44,807 nt of DNA from a virus, in IMG/VR virus record IMGVR_UViG_3300032893_000100, positions 1-44,807 of that record; one strand, 5' to 3'. Under the pieces are notes generated by a model that had not been told where the DNA came from, did no database searches, and worked only from the letters and a program-made list of their open reading frames with translations. A program made the translations under genes and the position numbers. Shown here piece by piece: positions 21,335 to 28,017 of the stretch. How positions within the stretch are numbered: position 1 is the stretch's first letter; each line of letters opens with the position of its first letter.

Positions 21335-21532
21335 ATGGCACTGGAAGCCACCAACAGTCTGGGCCGCACGGCAAGTTGGGTCATCGTCCGGCTGGCTGAC
21401 AATGCGCCTCTTTTCGAAACCTATAACCCCAAAGTGATTGCTCATCTCAACGCGGCGAAGTACAAAGCTGTCCCCATTCTTGAATACCTGCAAGACTTCA
21501 ACCGCCGGATTCGAATAGGAGAAACATCATGA
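21335..21532 (+). CDS. First early protein, unknown (65 residues)
   Basis: ATG preceded by AGGAG. The product, MALEATNSLGRTASWVIVRL followed by ADNAPLFETYNPKVIAHLNA, reads like a small mixed alpha/beta protein with a conserved-looking core (AAKYKAVPILEYLQDFNRRI). No family is recognised. As the first early gene it may act on the host. Confidence 0.6.
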   Translation: MALEATNSLGRTASWVIVRLADNAPLFETYNPKVIAHLNAAKYKAVPILEYLQDFNRRIRIGETS

Positions 21533-21621
21533 GAGTCTATTGGATACGTGAACGCGACACCACGGGACGCTGGACGCGCCGCCCGTGGATCATCTGGTGC
21601 ACCGCTTCCGAAACCTTCTAA
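21529..21621 (+). CDS. 30-residue early peptide
   Basis: ATG at 21529 overlaps the upstream stop, with AGGAG before it. The peptide MRVYWIRERDTTGRWTRRPW is rich in Trp and Arg. Operon packing supports translation. Function is unknown. Confidence 0.45.
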   Translation: MRVYWIRERDTTGRWTRRPWIIWCTASETF

Positions 21622-21630
21622 GAGCTAACC

Positions 21631-21966
21631 ATGAACGTCAAACCCGGTGATCTGGCCATCATCGTGATTACTGGCCCGCACGCCGCACCGGAAAACATTG
21701 GGCGCATCGTTGAGGTCGTCGCCGTAGCTGTTCACGGCGAAAGGTTCGTCTCCGTGAAAGGAGAAACGACTCCCGTAGATGCTCCATCAGGCAAGCCTAT
21801 GTGGCGCGTCCGAAGTGTAGGCTCGCCCTTGGCTTGGAATAGCTCTTTCCTCAATCCCGTCAAGCGCTACTACCATGAGCGCCCCATTCTGGATAGCTGG
21901 TTGCGTCCTGTATCTGGTTTGCCTGAATCCGAAGAAATCCCCACCACGGCGAACACGGGTATCTGA
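21631..21966 (+). CDS. Small phage protein, unknown (111 residues)
   Basis: MNVKPGDLAIIVITGPHAAP, then NIGRIVEVVAV, a MWRVRSVGSPLAWNSS segment, and DSWLRPVSGLPESEE form the pattern of a small SH3-like or beta-barrel phage protein common in early regions (KPGDLA...NIGRIV...LRP). The acidic C-terminus is probably flexible. Function is unknown. Confidence 0.6.
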   Translation: MNVKPGDLAIIVITGPHAAPENIGRIVEVVAVAVHGERFVSVKGETTPVDAPSGKPMWRVRSVGSPLAWNSSFLNPVKRYYHERPILDSWLRPVSGLPESEEIPTTANTGI

Positions 21967-21987
21967 TTCACTACGGAGTATTTTACC

Positions 21988-22167
21988 ATGAATGAATTCT
22001 GGGAAACCAATCACGGAGAAATGCCTAAAGGCATTACCGCTAAAACCCGTCTCGACATCGAATATCGAGATGGCCGTGTTATGCGCAATGTGGAGGAATG
22101 TGATGATCCTGATTATTGGATCATCCTGAATGATGCTCAGGACATTATCCGGTGGAGGTTTTCATGA
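21988..22167 (+). CDS. 59-residue early protein, paralogue A
   Basis: MNEFWETNHGEMPKGITAKT followed by RLDIEYRDGRVMRNVEECDD and an IIRWRFS end. It matches the next gene almost position by position (PxGIT..T.LD.EYRDG......IIRWR.S), so the two arose by tandem duplication. Both are 59 residues long. Both are acidic and lack a known motif. ATG is followed four bases before the stop by the next ATG (ATGA). Confidence 0.6.
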   Translation: MNEFWETNHGEMPKGITAKTRLDIEYRDGRVMRNVEECDDPDYWIILNDAQDIIRWRFS

Positions 22168-22343
22168 GTGCATGGCAAGAAAATATCGGCGAATTGCCAG
22201 AAGGCATTACCTATAATACTAGTCTGGACGTTGAATATAGGGACGGCACTATTGTCCATAACAGTCATGGATGGGGCTATTACGGATATTGGGAGTTTCG
22301 CAAGGAAAATACCGATATCATTCGGTGGAGATATTCGGAATGA
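22164..22343 (+). CDS. 59-residue early protein, paralogue B
   Basis: MSAWQENIGELPEGITYNTS followed by LDVEYRDGTIVHNSHGWGYY and IIRWRYSE. It is the tandem duplicate of the preceding gene, with the same length and the same conserved core. GGAGG lies before the ATG inside the end of the upstream gene. Function is unknown. Confidence 0.6.
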   Translation: MSAWQENIGELPEGITYNTSLDVEYRDGTIVHNSHGWGYYGYWEFRKENTDIIRWRYSE

Positions 22344-22504
22344 AACGCATTATGGCACTGATTGCCATCGTCTCTGGTGGCATATTGCTTGCAGACATGC
22401 TCCAATACATCCACCTGTCATGGTCATTATGGGGCATCCTGATATGGACGTTCATCGTATGCTTCGTCGGCGCGCTACCTTACGATGACACAACAGTAGG
22501 GTGA
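22340..22504 (+). CDS. Small membrane protein (54 residues)
   Basis: The ATG at 22340 overlaps the upstream stop. MKRIMALIAIVSGGILLADM and WSLWGILIWTFIVCFVGALP form two membrane helices in a hairpin. An early phage membrane peptide could affect host envelope functions or superinfection. Nothing specific is recognised. Confidence 0.55.
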   Translation: MKRIMALIAIVSGGILLADMLQYIHLSWSLWGILIWTFIVCFVGALPYDDTTVG

Positions 22505-22522
22505 TTGTTACAATTTCCCACT

Positions 22523-22550
22523 TTGAGATGCGCGCAGAATGGCCTATCCT
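22523..22550 (+). promoter_or_regulatory. Candidate second early promoter
   Basis: TTGAGA (five of six) and TATCCT (four of six) are separated by 16 bases, in a 72-base gap just before the next gene. Confidence 0.45.
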
Positions 22551-22576
22551 AGAAGTGCAGGCCAAGGGGAAGAATC

Positions 22577-22765
22577 ATGGAATCACATCTCCACCACCAG
22601 ATCGTACCGTTGTCTCACTGCTACATGGAATATGTGCAGACGCCTGAGCATTGGTCAGAGACGGCTGGATGCCGTGTTGTGTCCTCTGTCTATATCCGGA
22701 CGGTTGACTATTCGGAAATAGTGGATGCTTGCTTGGATGACCTACCGGAAGGTAGGTATTTGTGA
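22577..22765 (+). CDS. Small protein, unknown (62 residues)
   Basis: ATG with GGGGAAG upstream. The product MESHLHHQIVPLSHCYMEYV continues ETAGCRVVSSVYIRTVDYSE and an acidic end (DACLDDLPEGRYL). The sequence is rich in His/Tyr/Cys at the N-terminus without a clear metal site. It precedes the DUF932 gene. Confidence 0.5.
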   Translation: MESHLHHQIVPLSHCYMEYVQTPEHWSETAGCRVVSSVYIRTVDYSEIVDACLDDLPEGRYL

Positions 22766-22787
22766 AACGTTCTTTTTGGGGAAGAAA

Positions 22788-23612
22788 ATGAACGCACTTG
22801 CAGCCCGGATGGGTAATTCCGTCCAATATCGTTCTACCGCGCCGCTCTCTGACGAGCAAATCATGCGCGTAGCCCCTTCCGTCTTCGCGGAAGAAGCGCA
22901 CGCCTCACGGTCGGATCGTTATACGTACATTCCGACCATCGAGGTGATCCGTGGTCTTCGCAAGGAAGGCTTCGAACCCTTCATGGTCGCACAAGCTCAC
23001 ACGCGGATTCCGGGCAAGGCTGAATATACAAAGCACATGCTGCGTATGCGCCATGCTGGGCAAATCAACACGAGCGAAGCGCAAGAAATCATCCTCATTA
23101 ACAGCCACGACGGCACATCGTCGTATCAACTGCTGGCGGGTGAGTTCGTCTTCGTGTGCTGTAACGGCCTTGTGACTGGCAACAAAATGGCCGACATTCG
23201 CATTCGCCACAAGGGCGATATCGTGTCGGACGTGATCCAAGGCGCTTACGACGTGATCGACGGCTTCGGCCTGATCCGCGAAGTAAAGGGCGAGATGAAA
23301 AGCATCACGCTTTCGCGCCCAGAGCAACATCTTTTCGCTGAGACGGCTCTGTCTCTCAAGTATGACGGGGAAACCGCGCCGATTCAACCCGTCCAGCTTC
23401 TTCGCCCGCGTCGCATGGAAGACGCGGACGACACGCTCTGGAAGACCTTTAACCGGGTCCAAGAGAACGTGATTCGTGGCGGTCTTGCAGGCTATAACGC
23501 AAACGGTCGGCGCGTGCGCACCCGCGAAGTGACCGCCATTGATTCGGACCTGAAACTGAATCGCGCGCTCTGGACGCTCGCCGAAAAGATGGCCGAACTG
23601 AAACAAGCATAA
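22788..23612 (+). CDS. DUF932-family protein
   Basis: A 274-residue protein from ATG 22788 (GGGGAAGAAA upstream). RYTYIPTIEVIRGLRKEGFE and PFMVAQAHTRIPGKAEYTKH, then INSHDGTSSYQLLAGEFVFV and CCNGLV, are the hallmark regions of DUF932, a family common on phages and plasmids. Its role is not established. An anti-defence or DNA-modification-related role has been suspected because such genes lie in early regions, as here. It is full length. Confidence 0.8.
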   Translation: MNALAARMGNSVQYRSTAPLSDEQIMRVAPSVFAEEAHASRSDRYTYIPTIEVIRGLRKEGFEPFMVAQAHTRIPGKAEYTKHMLRMRHAGQINTSEAQEIILINSHDGTSSYQLLAGEFVFVCCNGLVTGNKMADIRIRHKGDIVSDVIQGAYDVIDGFGLIREVKGEMKSITLSRPEQHLFAETALSLKYDGETAPIQPVQLLRPRRMEDADDTLWKTFNRVQENVIRGGLAGYNANGRRVRTREVTAIDSDLKLNRALWTLAEKMAELKQA

Positions 23613-23621
23613 ACGGCACGG

Positions 23622-23650
23622 GCGAAGGTTTTATACTTCGCTCCTATTTT
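23622..23650 (+). terminator. Weak terminator-like hairpin after DUF932
   Basis: GCGAAG and CTTCGC form a six-base-pair stem around GTTTTATA, followed by TCCTATTTT. It lies just after the DUF932 stop. The U-tract is interrupted, so termination is probably partial. Confidence 0.4.
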
Positions 23651-23668
23651 ATCGCAGAGGGAAAAAAC

Positions 23669-23989
23669 ATGGAATTCAAAATTGGCGATCGGGTAGCAAT
23701 CCATCCAGCATTCGCATATGAGGAGGAACCAGCCCCCGGCACCATTACGCACATCACGGAAACTAGTGGATTTCTCCATGTAAAGCGGGATGACGGTCAC
23801 ATAGGGTCCGGACGTGATGGCGCATGGCTGGTTAATCCCTCTATCTCCCATCATGGGGAGCCTGCCGTTACCCTATTGTCAACATCCACGCCATCCGTGT
23901 TGACATCCGACGAAGAAAAGCACATCGCGGGCTTGTCGCCCGAAATAATCGATCAAGCTGCGTTCGATGAATTTATGCGGGGGTTGTAG
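23669..23989 (+). CDS. SH3-like small protein, unknown (106 residues)
   Basis: MEFKIGDRVAIHPAFAYEEE and PGTITHITETSGFLHVKRDD form a KOW/SH3-like beta-barrel pattern (GDRV..hP......G.I..I....g...V..DdG). A linker and a short helix follow (SPEIIDQAAFDEFMRGL). It could bind nucleic acid or protein. No family name is assigned. Confidence 0.55.
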   Translation: MEFKIGDRVAIHPAFAYEEEPAPGTITHITETSGFLHVKRDDGHIGSGRDGAWLVNPSISHHGEPAVTLLSTSTPSVLTSDEEKHIAGLSPEIIDQAAFDEFMRGL

Positions 23990-23998
23990 GAGACGATG

Positions 23999-24250
23999 AT
24001 GCAACACACTGAATTGCAAGCTGGCGTGCGCGTTCGTTTTGATGATAGCGAAGACTGCGTTGATCCGGATATCTTCGTCGGGCTCATCGAAGAATCGCCG
24101 TTCTACGGTTGGAGAATTCGTATCGAGCAAGTAGAAGAAACGTCACTTGGGATTTCACGCGGCGAAACATGGATGCTTGGCGAAATCGTTGACGACGACG
24201 ATTTAAGCCGAATCACGGTAATCGGCGGGGAACCGCATTATCTGCATTAA
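23999..24250 (+). CDS. Small acidic SH3-like protein (83 residues)
   Basis: The second of two adjacent ATGs is chosen because GGAG lies six bases upstream of it. MQHTELQAGVRVRFDDSEDC, FVGLIEESPFYGWRIRIEQV and WMLGEIVDDDDLSRITVIGG again suggest a small beta-barrel, more acidic than the preceding protein. Function is unknown. Confidence 0.5.
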   Translation: MQHTELQAGVRVRFDDSEDCVDPDIFVGLIEESPFYGWRIRIEQVEETSLGISRGETWMLGEIVDDDDLSRITVIGGEPHYLH

Positions 24251-24261
24251 GGAATTTTACC

Positions 24262-24537
24262 ATGTTACGCGGAAAACGGAGAACCGCGCTTTTGGTTGCG
24301 CGCGGATATATCGAAAGCGTTCAAGACAAATATATCTGTTATGCGCTTGACAGAGCCGCTCGTCAATATCCAGAACTACGTGAAGCGGTTGTTAGCCTAA
24401 CGTACGACATCCTATCTGCATTGGGCGGTCCGGGAACGCTGGAAGGATGGCAACTTAAAAATATGGGCTTTGCCATCGAGCACAATCGTCTCAACCGGCT
24501 CGCGTGGATCGACTGGATGCTGGAGAATTGGAAATGA
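24262..24537 (+). CDS. Helical protein, unknown (91 residues)
   Basis: ATG with AAGGA upstream. MLRGKRRTALLVARGYIESV, QDKYICYALDRAARQYPELR and LNRLAWIDWMLENWK give an all-helical protein with a basic N-terminus. No motif is recognised. It overlaps the next gene by ATGA. Confidence 0.5.
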   Translation: MLRGKRRTALLVARGYIESVQDKYICYALDRAARQYPELREAVVSLTYDILSALGGPGTLEGWQLKNMGFAIEHNRLNRLAWIDWMLENWK

Positions 24538-24863
24538 ATCAATGCGTAAAAACTGGCGCAGACGTATGGGATACGTCCTATAACGCGGTATTACATGGCG
24601 ACCTATACCGCATGGACGGCTATTATGTCCTGCGCTATGTCGGAGAACCGCAATATACGCGCGGCATGACACCGGCGCAATGCCATGCCGTGTTCGACAT
24701 GGCACAAGCCGAACAAGATCGGCAGCGCACGTTCTTTCCGGCGCGGCTGGTGTTGCCGTATTTTCCGCCGTTTCTCGTATTTAACAATGGAGAATACGGA
24801 ATCGGCCAAATCATCCTGAGCGATCAATACGTGAAGGATCAATTACCAGAAGGGGAAGACTGA
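24534..24863 (+). CDS. Unknown protein (109 residues)
   Basis: ATG at 24534 overlaps the upstream stop. MNQCVKTGADVWDTSYNAVL, then MTPAQCHAVFDMAQAEQDRQ and an aromatic RLVLPYFPPFLVFNNG stretch. No family is recognised. It is part of the early operon with one-base spacing to the next gene. Confidence 0.5.
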   Translation: MNQCVKTGADVWDTSYNAVLHGDLYRMDGYYVLRYVGEPQYTRGMTPAQCHAVFDMAQAEQDRQRTFFPARLVLPYFPPFLVFNNGEYGIGQIILSDQYVKDQLPEGED

Positions 24864-24864
24864 A

Positions 24865-25278
24865 ATGAGAACCATCGAGCAAATCGACAAGGAACTGGAC
24901 GAAGTTACGCAAGCGCCTTCCATCCTTCAAGATCAAATTAAGAAGCTGCATGCGCTTGCAGATAATCCTGAAATCCTGAAAAAGGAACCGCCAGAATCCC
25001 GGTGGCTGCTAAACCAATATGCCGGGATGTTGAAAACGCTTCTCTCTCTTCCGGGCCATGAAGAATTAGGCGAAGAGCGAATGTTCACAATGGCAGCCGA
25101 TCTGATTAACCAGCTTGTGTGGTGCGCCGCCGCTATGGAAAGACTGGATTTCCCCGTGGCTGATCTGCTGAAATCAATCAGCGAGGGAATGCACAATTCT
25201 TTCCTCAAGATTATTCTTCTTCACAAAGAACGGGAAGAGGTAATGAATATGAAGCCGGACGGCGAAACGCTTCACTAG
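24865..25278 (+). CDS. Coiled-coil protein, unknown (137 residues)
   Basis: MRTIEQIDKELDEVTQAPSI followed by a long helical body (LQDQIKKLHALADNPEILKK; FTMAADLINQLVWCAAAMER). It has the look of a small four-helix phage protein. No catalytic motif is seen. It lies at the end of the early block. Confidence 0.55.
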   Translation: MRTIEQIDKELDEVTQAPSILQDQIKKLHALADNPEILKKEPPESRWLLNQYAGMLKTLLSLPGHEELGEERMFTMAADLINQLVWCAAAMERLDFPVADLLKSISEGMHNSFLKIILLHKEREEVMNMKPDGETLH

Positions 25279-25287
25279 GAGGTCGCA

Positions 25288-25650
25288 ATGCGCGCCAAAA
25301 ACAAATTGGGGAAATATTATCAGCAGCATCGCCGGGCAAAGTTTCTGATCCGCCCGTGGAGTGTTGGCGAGAACGATTCCCATACCTGCGCAGTGTTCGC
25401 CGAACATGCGCGCGGGCCTCATGTATTCGTGCAAGGCTATTCGCGGCAACGCGATGCGAAGCGCGCACTCCGGGACTTGGGGCTTGTGCAGGAGGGGCGC
25501 TATTGGCGCGTGCCGTCAGCGTCCAAAGAAACGGCTGAGGAAGCTGTTAAACGCCTTAATGAACGTATTGAAGCTGAAAAGATTGGAGGAACTGCTGACT
25601 ACCACGTTTTCGGGCTTGATCTGATCAACTTGCTGGGTCGCGAGGAATAA
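25288..25650 (+). CDS. Last early gene, unknown (120 residues)
   Basis: AGGAGG precedes the ATG. MRAKNKLGKYYQQHRRAKFL is basic. The middle (HTCAVFAEHARGPHVFVQGY; RDAKRALRDLGLVQEGRYWR) looks like a small alpha/beta fold. The last 45 residues are encoded antisense to the end of the endolysin gene (135-base overlap), so the early and lysis transcripts run into each other here. Function is unknown. Confidence 0.6.
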   Translation: MRAKNKLGKYYQQHRRAKFLIRPWSVGENDSHTCAVFAEHARGPHVFVQGYSRQRDAKRALRDLGLVQEGRYWRVPSASKETAEEAVKRLNERIEAEKIGGTADYHVFGLDLINLLGREE

Positions 25651-26082
25651 CGCCTTCTCGGCAGCACGGCGGCGCGTCAGTCCTGCGACGGCGCGACCGC
25701 CTGCATGATTCCATTTCTCGAATTCATTCGCGGCATCCGCCCACCGTTGCTGGTTGACATAACGCCTAAGCGTGCTGGTCTGGTATGCACCGATGCCAAG
25801 GTTATACGCGAAATCCGTACAGGCATCTAGCTTGTCAGGGTAGCTAGCCAACACGGGCGAAGCACGCAGCACGCCCGCTTTCGCCACGTTCCAGCGCTCT
25901 ACTAGCTTGGCATCGCATTGCTCTTGCGTCCAGACAGTATGCGCGCCGACTTCGGCACCAGTCGTCCCATAGCCGACTGTCCAAACTGATCCCATATCGT
26001 CCCAATACGCGGCAAAAAGGCCACGCCCGATTGCCCGGGCGCAGCCTTCCGATGCTTTGCAGATATCAAGACCAGTAGGCAT
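25516..26082 (-). CDS. Endolysin, GH24 lysozyme
   Basis: A 188-residue protein. It fits the T4/lambdoid-R lysozyme plan: Glu12 (CKASEGC), Asp29 and Thr35 (WDDMGSVWTVGYGTTG) align with the Glu-Asp-Thr triad. Further features are DACTDFAYNLGIGAYQTSTL and EKWNHAGGRAVAGLTRRRAA, a standard lysozyme C-lobe. The Glu-Asp distance is 17 rather than 9, an insertion of eight residues. Residues ~150-188 form an added tail (SSSSNLFSFNTFIKAFNSFL) that looks amphipathic. It should degrade peptidoglycan once the holin opens the inner membrane. No signal peptide is seen. Confidence 0.88.
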   Translation of the reverse strand: MPTGLDICKASEGCARAIGRGLFAAYWDDMGSVWTVGYGTTGAEVGAHTVWTQEQCDAKLVERWNVAKAGVLRASPVLASYPDKLDACTDFAYNLGIGAYQTSTLRRYVNQQRWADAANEFEKWNHAGGRAVAGLTRRRAAEKALFLATQQVDQIKPENVVVSSSSNLFSFNTFIKAFNSFLSRFFGR

Positions 26083-26087
26083 TGAAA

Positions 26088-26459
26088 TCAGGCGCTAGGA
26101 GCCGCCGATGCGGGTTCCGTGGAGGAGGGTGCAGCTTCAGTAACAGGAGCAGCAGGAGCAGCATTCGCAGAGACAGCGGCATTCACGGCAGCGGTAGAAG
26201 TTGCCAGCTTTTGAGTCTCGGCGACAAGCGCCGCATCGTCCGAAGACGCAGCCTTTGCAGCAGCCAGTTCGGCAGTGAGAGACTGGATGAGCGTAACAGC
26301 CGCTTGGTTGGCGGCAACAGCGGCATCCACTTGGGCTTGCAGATCGGTGAGAGCAGACATGATTGTTTCCTGAAATGAAATGATAGATGTGAGAGCAGCA
26401 AAAACGTCGTTTGCAGGGACTTCGCGCGGCGGTTCTACAGAGGGACGGAAGAGTTTCAT
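26088..26459 (-). CDS. Ala-rich coiled-coil protein, two possible starts
   Basis: The ATG at 26459 has GGAGG and overlaps the upstream stop (ATGA), giving 123 residues. A second ATG at 26360 (MSALTDLQAQVDAAVAANQA) also has AGGA in front and gives a 90-residue form like small phage proteins. The body is an Ala-rich helix (TLIQSLTAELAAAKAASSDD) with a Pro/Ala tail. It lies between the HNH gene and the endolysin. No membrane segment is seen, so it is not a holin. Confidence 0.55.
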   Translation of the reverse strand: MKLFRPSVEPPREVPANDVFAALTSIISFQETIMSALTDLQAQVDAAVAANQAAVTLIQSLTAELAAAKAASSDDAALVAETQKLATSTAAVNAAVSANAAPAAPVTEAAPSSTEPASAAPSA

Positions 26460-26923
26460 GAAGCTTTCCTCCCATCGTCACGCAATAGCGCAGCTTCGAC
26501 GGTCAAATGAGGCAAACGTTTCAAAATTTTCCTGATGGTACTTTCATCTCTGCCATACAATCGACAGGCGTCTCTAAACGTCATTTCTACCTCAGCAATT
26601 TTAACTCTGCGCGTGCGGCGAGTGTTCTTTTGCTGCAAAGGAATAGAAAGCCAAATGCAATTTTCTTTGCAATAAGGCCCATCATTATCTAGCCGCTCTA
26701 GAGACGTACCATCCGGACGTTCCCCCATATCCGCAAGGAAGTTTCTGAAATCGTTCCATTCTTCACAATGACGAATTCCGCGTCCTGCATAGTTGTGCGC
26801 GCCGGGAACGGTCTTGTTGTTGCAGCGAACGCGCATCATTTTCCAACTACGATAAGTGGGAGAACTATAGTCATAGCCATGTTTATAGGCGCATGGCACG
26901 CCGTCTTTCTTATGACCTTTCAT
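26456..26923 (-). CDS. Free-standing HNH endonuclease with DNA-binding tail
   Basis: A 155-residue protein from ATG 26923, overlapping the holin-candidate stop. SPTYRSWKMMRVRCNNKTVP, NYAGRGIRHCEEWNDFRNFL and TSLERLDNDGPYCKENCIW are the signature of the phage HNH family that reads LDRIDNDGPYSPENCRW in most members. A second helix-turn-helix (FRDACRLYGRDESTIRKILK) should give DNA specificity. It sits inside the lysis island and is probably a mobile gene. Confidence 0.8.
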   Translation of the reverse strand: MKGHKKDGVPCAYKHGYDYSSPTYRSWKMMRVRCNNKTVPGAHNYAGRGIRHCEEWNDFRNFLADMGERPDGTSLERLDNDGPYCKENCIWLSIPLQQKNTRRTRRVKIAEVEMTFRDACRLYGRDESTIRKILKRLPHLTVEAALLRDDGRKAS

Positions 26924-27393
26924 TGCGCTTTCTCGATACTGCGACCGCAAAACCAAAAAGATATGATCATTGTCATCATGGACGTGTCGTCATCCGTCCA
27001 CGAAGCCATGAGGCCCTGAATGCCGGTGCCTTTCAGGGCCATGTAAAACGTGCAGATTTTCCATGCAGCCCACATGCAGAACACGAAAAACGTCACGGAC
27101 GGACGCACGAACGCGGAAATCGCGCTCATGAATTTGCCGCCAGCAACCGACATGGCGGACTGCGATGAAAACGCGGACTGGTAAGCGTCGAATTGCGCTT
27201 TCTGCGTGTCTATTTGCCCTTGCGCCGTAATCTCAGCGATTTTCTGCGTGCCTGTCAGTTGCTGGAACGCAAGGGCTTTGTCCTGCATCGCCAGTTCATG
27301 AGCTCTATCGTTTTTGGCATCCAGAAACTTAAGGACTTCAGGGGCTAGACGGAGGAACCCCCCGAATAAACCTGACAGTAATGTAAGCAACAT
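26920..27393 (-). CDS. Holin candidate, GTA-holin-like
   Basis: A 157-residue protein. An N-terminal hydrophobic segment (LLTLLSGLFGGFLRLAPEVL), a charged helical middle (DRAHELAMQDKALAFQQLTG), and two C-terminal membrane helices (VRPSVTFFVFCMWAAWKICT and MMTMIISFWFCGRSIEKAQ) give the plan of the three-segment holin family linked to gene-transfer agents. It is the first gene of the lysis island and would open the inner membrane. Operator site 3 and an extended -10 lie just upstream. Confidence 0.65.
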   Translation of the reverse strand: MLLTLLSGLFGGFLRLAPEVLKFLDAKNDRAHELAMQDKALAFQQLTGTQKIAEITAQGQIDTQKAQFDAYQSAFSSQSAMSVAGGKFMSAISAFVRPSVTFFVFCMWAAWKICTFYMALKGTGIQGLMASWTDDDTSMMTMIISFWFCGRSIEKAQ

Positions 27394-27406
27394 GTCTAGC
27401 CCCGGT

Positions 27407-27422
27407 ATGCAGAATTTACAGA
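27407..27422 (+). promoter_or_regulatory. Operator-like site 3, before the lysis island
   Basis: ATGCAGAATTTACAGA matches the motif of the other three sites with one change in the right arm (TTTACA for TTTGCA). It lies 14 bases before the holin-candidate ATG and directly after the extended -10, as at site 1. Confidence 0.55.
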
Positions 27423-27423
27423 T

Positions 27424-27432
27424 ATTGTATCA
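27424..27432 (-). promoter_or_regulatory. Extended -10 promoter for lysis genes
   Basis: On the minus strand the bases read TGATACAAT, an extended -10 with five of six core matches. The operator-like site follows within three bases downstream, the same layout as at 6089-6118. Confidence 0.5.
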
Positions 27433-27435
27433 ATA

Positions 27436-27455
27436 TGCGCGCTTGAGTGCGCGCA
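27436..27455. repeat. Inverted repeat upstream of the lysis promoter
   Basis: TGCGCGC and GCGCGCA are perfect arms around TTGAGT. It covers the -35 region of the lysis promoter and could bind a second regulator. Confidence 0.45.
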
Positions 27456-27545
27456 ATCATCCTTATTGCAAAGCCGCCTTTAAAGACGAATGAAGCACCA
27501 CCTACGCTACTGCGCCCACGCCAACGGCGGCTTGAACATCCTTTA

Positions 27546-27573
27546 TTGACAGTGTGGTGTGCATGCTTATAAG
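27546..27573 (+). promoter_or_regulatory. Strong sigma-70 promoter with palindrome over its -10
   Basis: TTGACA (perfect) and TATAAG (five of six) are separated by 16 bases. The -10 lies in the centre of the 26-bp palindrome at 27557-27582. The direction is plus, toward the DUF5710 antisense strand and the replication genes at 28415. This is the best consensus promoter in the window. Confidence 0.65.
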
Positions 27574-27582
27574 CATGCACAC
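27557..27582. repeat. 26-bp perfect palindrome
   Basis: GTGTGCATGCTTA is followed by its exact reverse complement with no spacer. A perfect dyad of this length is unlikely by chance and points to an operator, a replication-initiator site or a hairpin in RNA. Confidence 0.85.
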
Positions 27583-27828
27583 ATCATCCTACCGAAAACC
27601 ATGAGTGTTCCCCGCAAAATCTAGGCAAATTGCGTTTAAGCCTATCGCGTAGCGTTTATCCAGACGCTCACGGTTGGTAGCCGTGATGGGGGAGCTAGGG
27701 GTTTATTCCTTCCCACCTTTTCAATCATCGCTTATCGCCGCAGGCGCGACACCTGTACGGCTAGGTCAGGGGTGAACAGACCCGCTTAGGCTTTCTTGCT
27801 TACGCGCTTGCCCTTCGCGCGGCAAGCG

Positions 27829-28017
27829 TTAAACCTTCACAACTACGAACTGCGCTCCATCGGAGCATTCCAACAAGCTCGGGTCAATCCACCTGAGAAA
27901 CGGCTTCATGTCTTCGACGTTCTCGATGTACCACAATTTACGGGCCGGATTCCATTTAGCTCCCAGCCGTCTTGCTTCGTCCTTTTCTGAGAAAGGAACT
28001 TGTAAGAATGTAATCAT
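27829..28017 (-). CDS. DUF5710-like protein (62 residues)
   Basis: MITFLQVPFSEKDEARRLGA followed by KWNPARKLWYIENVEDMKPF matches the DUF5710 pattern (VPF.EKD.AK.LGA.WN...K.WY.......F), a small domain found on plasmids and phages, often fused to primases or relaxases. Stand-alone function is unknown. It is the only minus-strand gene in the control region. Its Shine-Dalgarno (GAGGG) lies inside a stem of the structured leader, so translation may be controlled. The stop overlaps a hairpin (27806-27831). Confidence 0.75.
   Translation of the reverse strand: MITFLQVPFSEKDEARRLGAKWNPARKLWYIENVEDMKPFLRWIDPSLLECSDGAQFVVVKV

Larger units (their letters stand above)
27394..27828. other. 435-base non-coding control region, part 1
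   Basis: No gene is visible on either strand. It holds operator site 3, an extended -10 for the lysis island, inverted repeats (27436-27455; AAGCCGCC/GGCGGCTT at 27471-27478 and 27524-27531; CACGG/CCGTG near 27670), and a strong plus-strand promoter over a 26-bp palindrome (27546-27582). The stretch 27600-27828 shows several weak hairpins but no clear element. Confidence 0.7.

Noticed and set aside
22905-23606. 233-codon minus-strand open frame
   Set aside because: It is the complement of the DUF932 gene, which has conserved family segments on the plus strand.
26088-26459. Second holin in the lysis island
   Set aside because: The protein has an Ala-rich soluble coiled coil and no membrane-length hydrophobic stretch.
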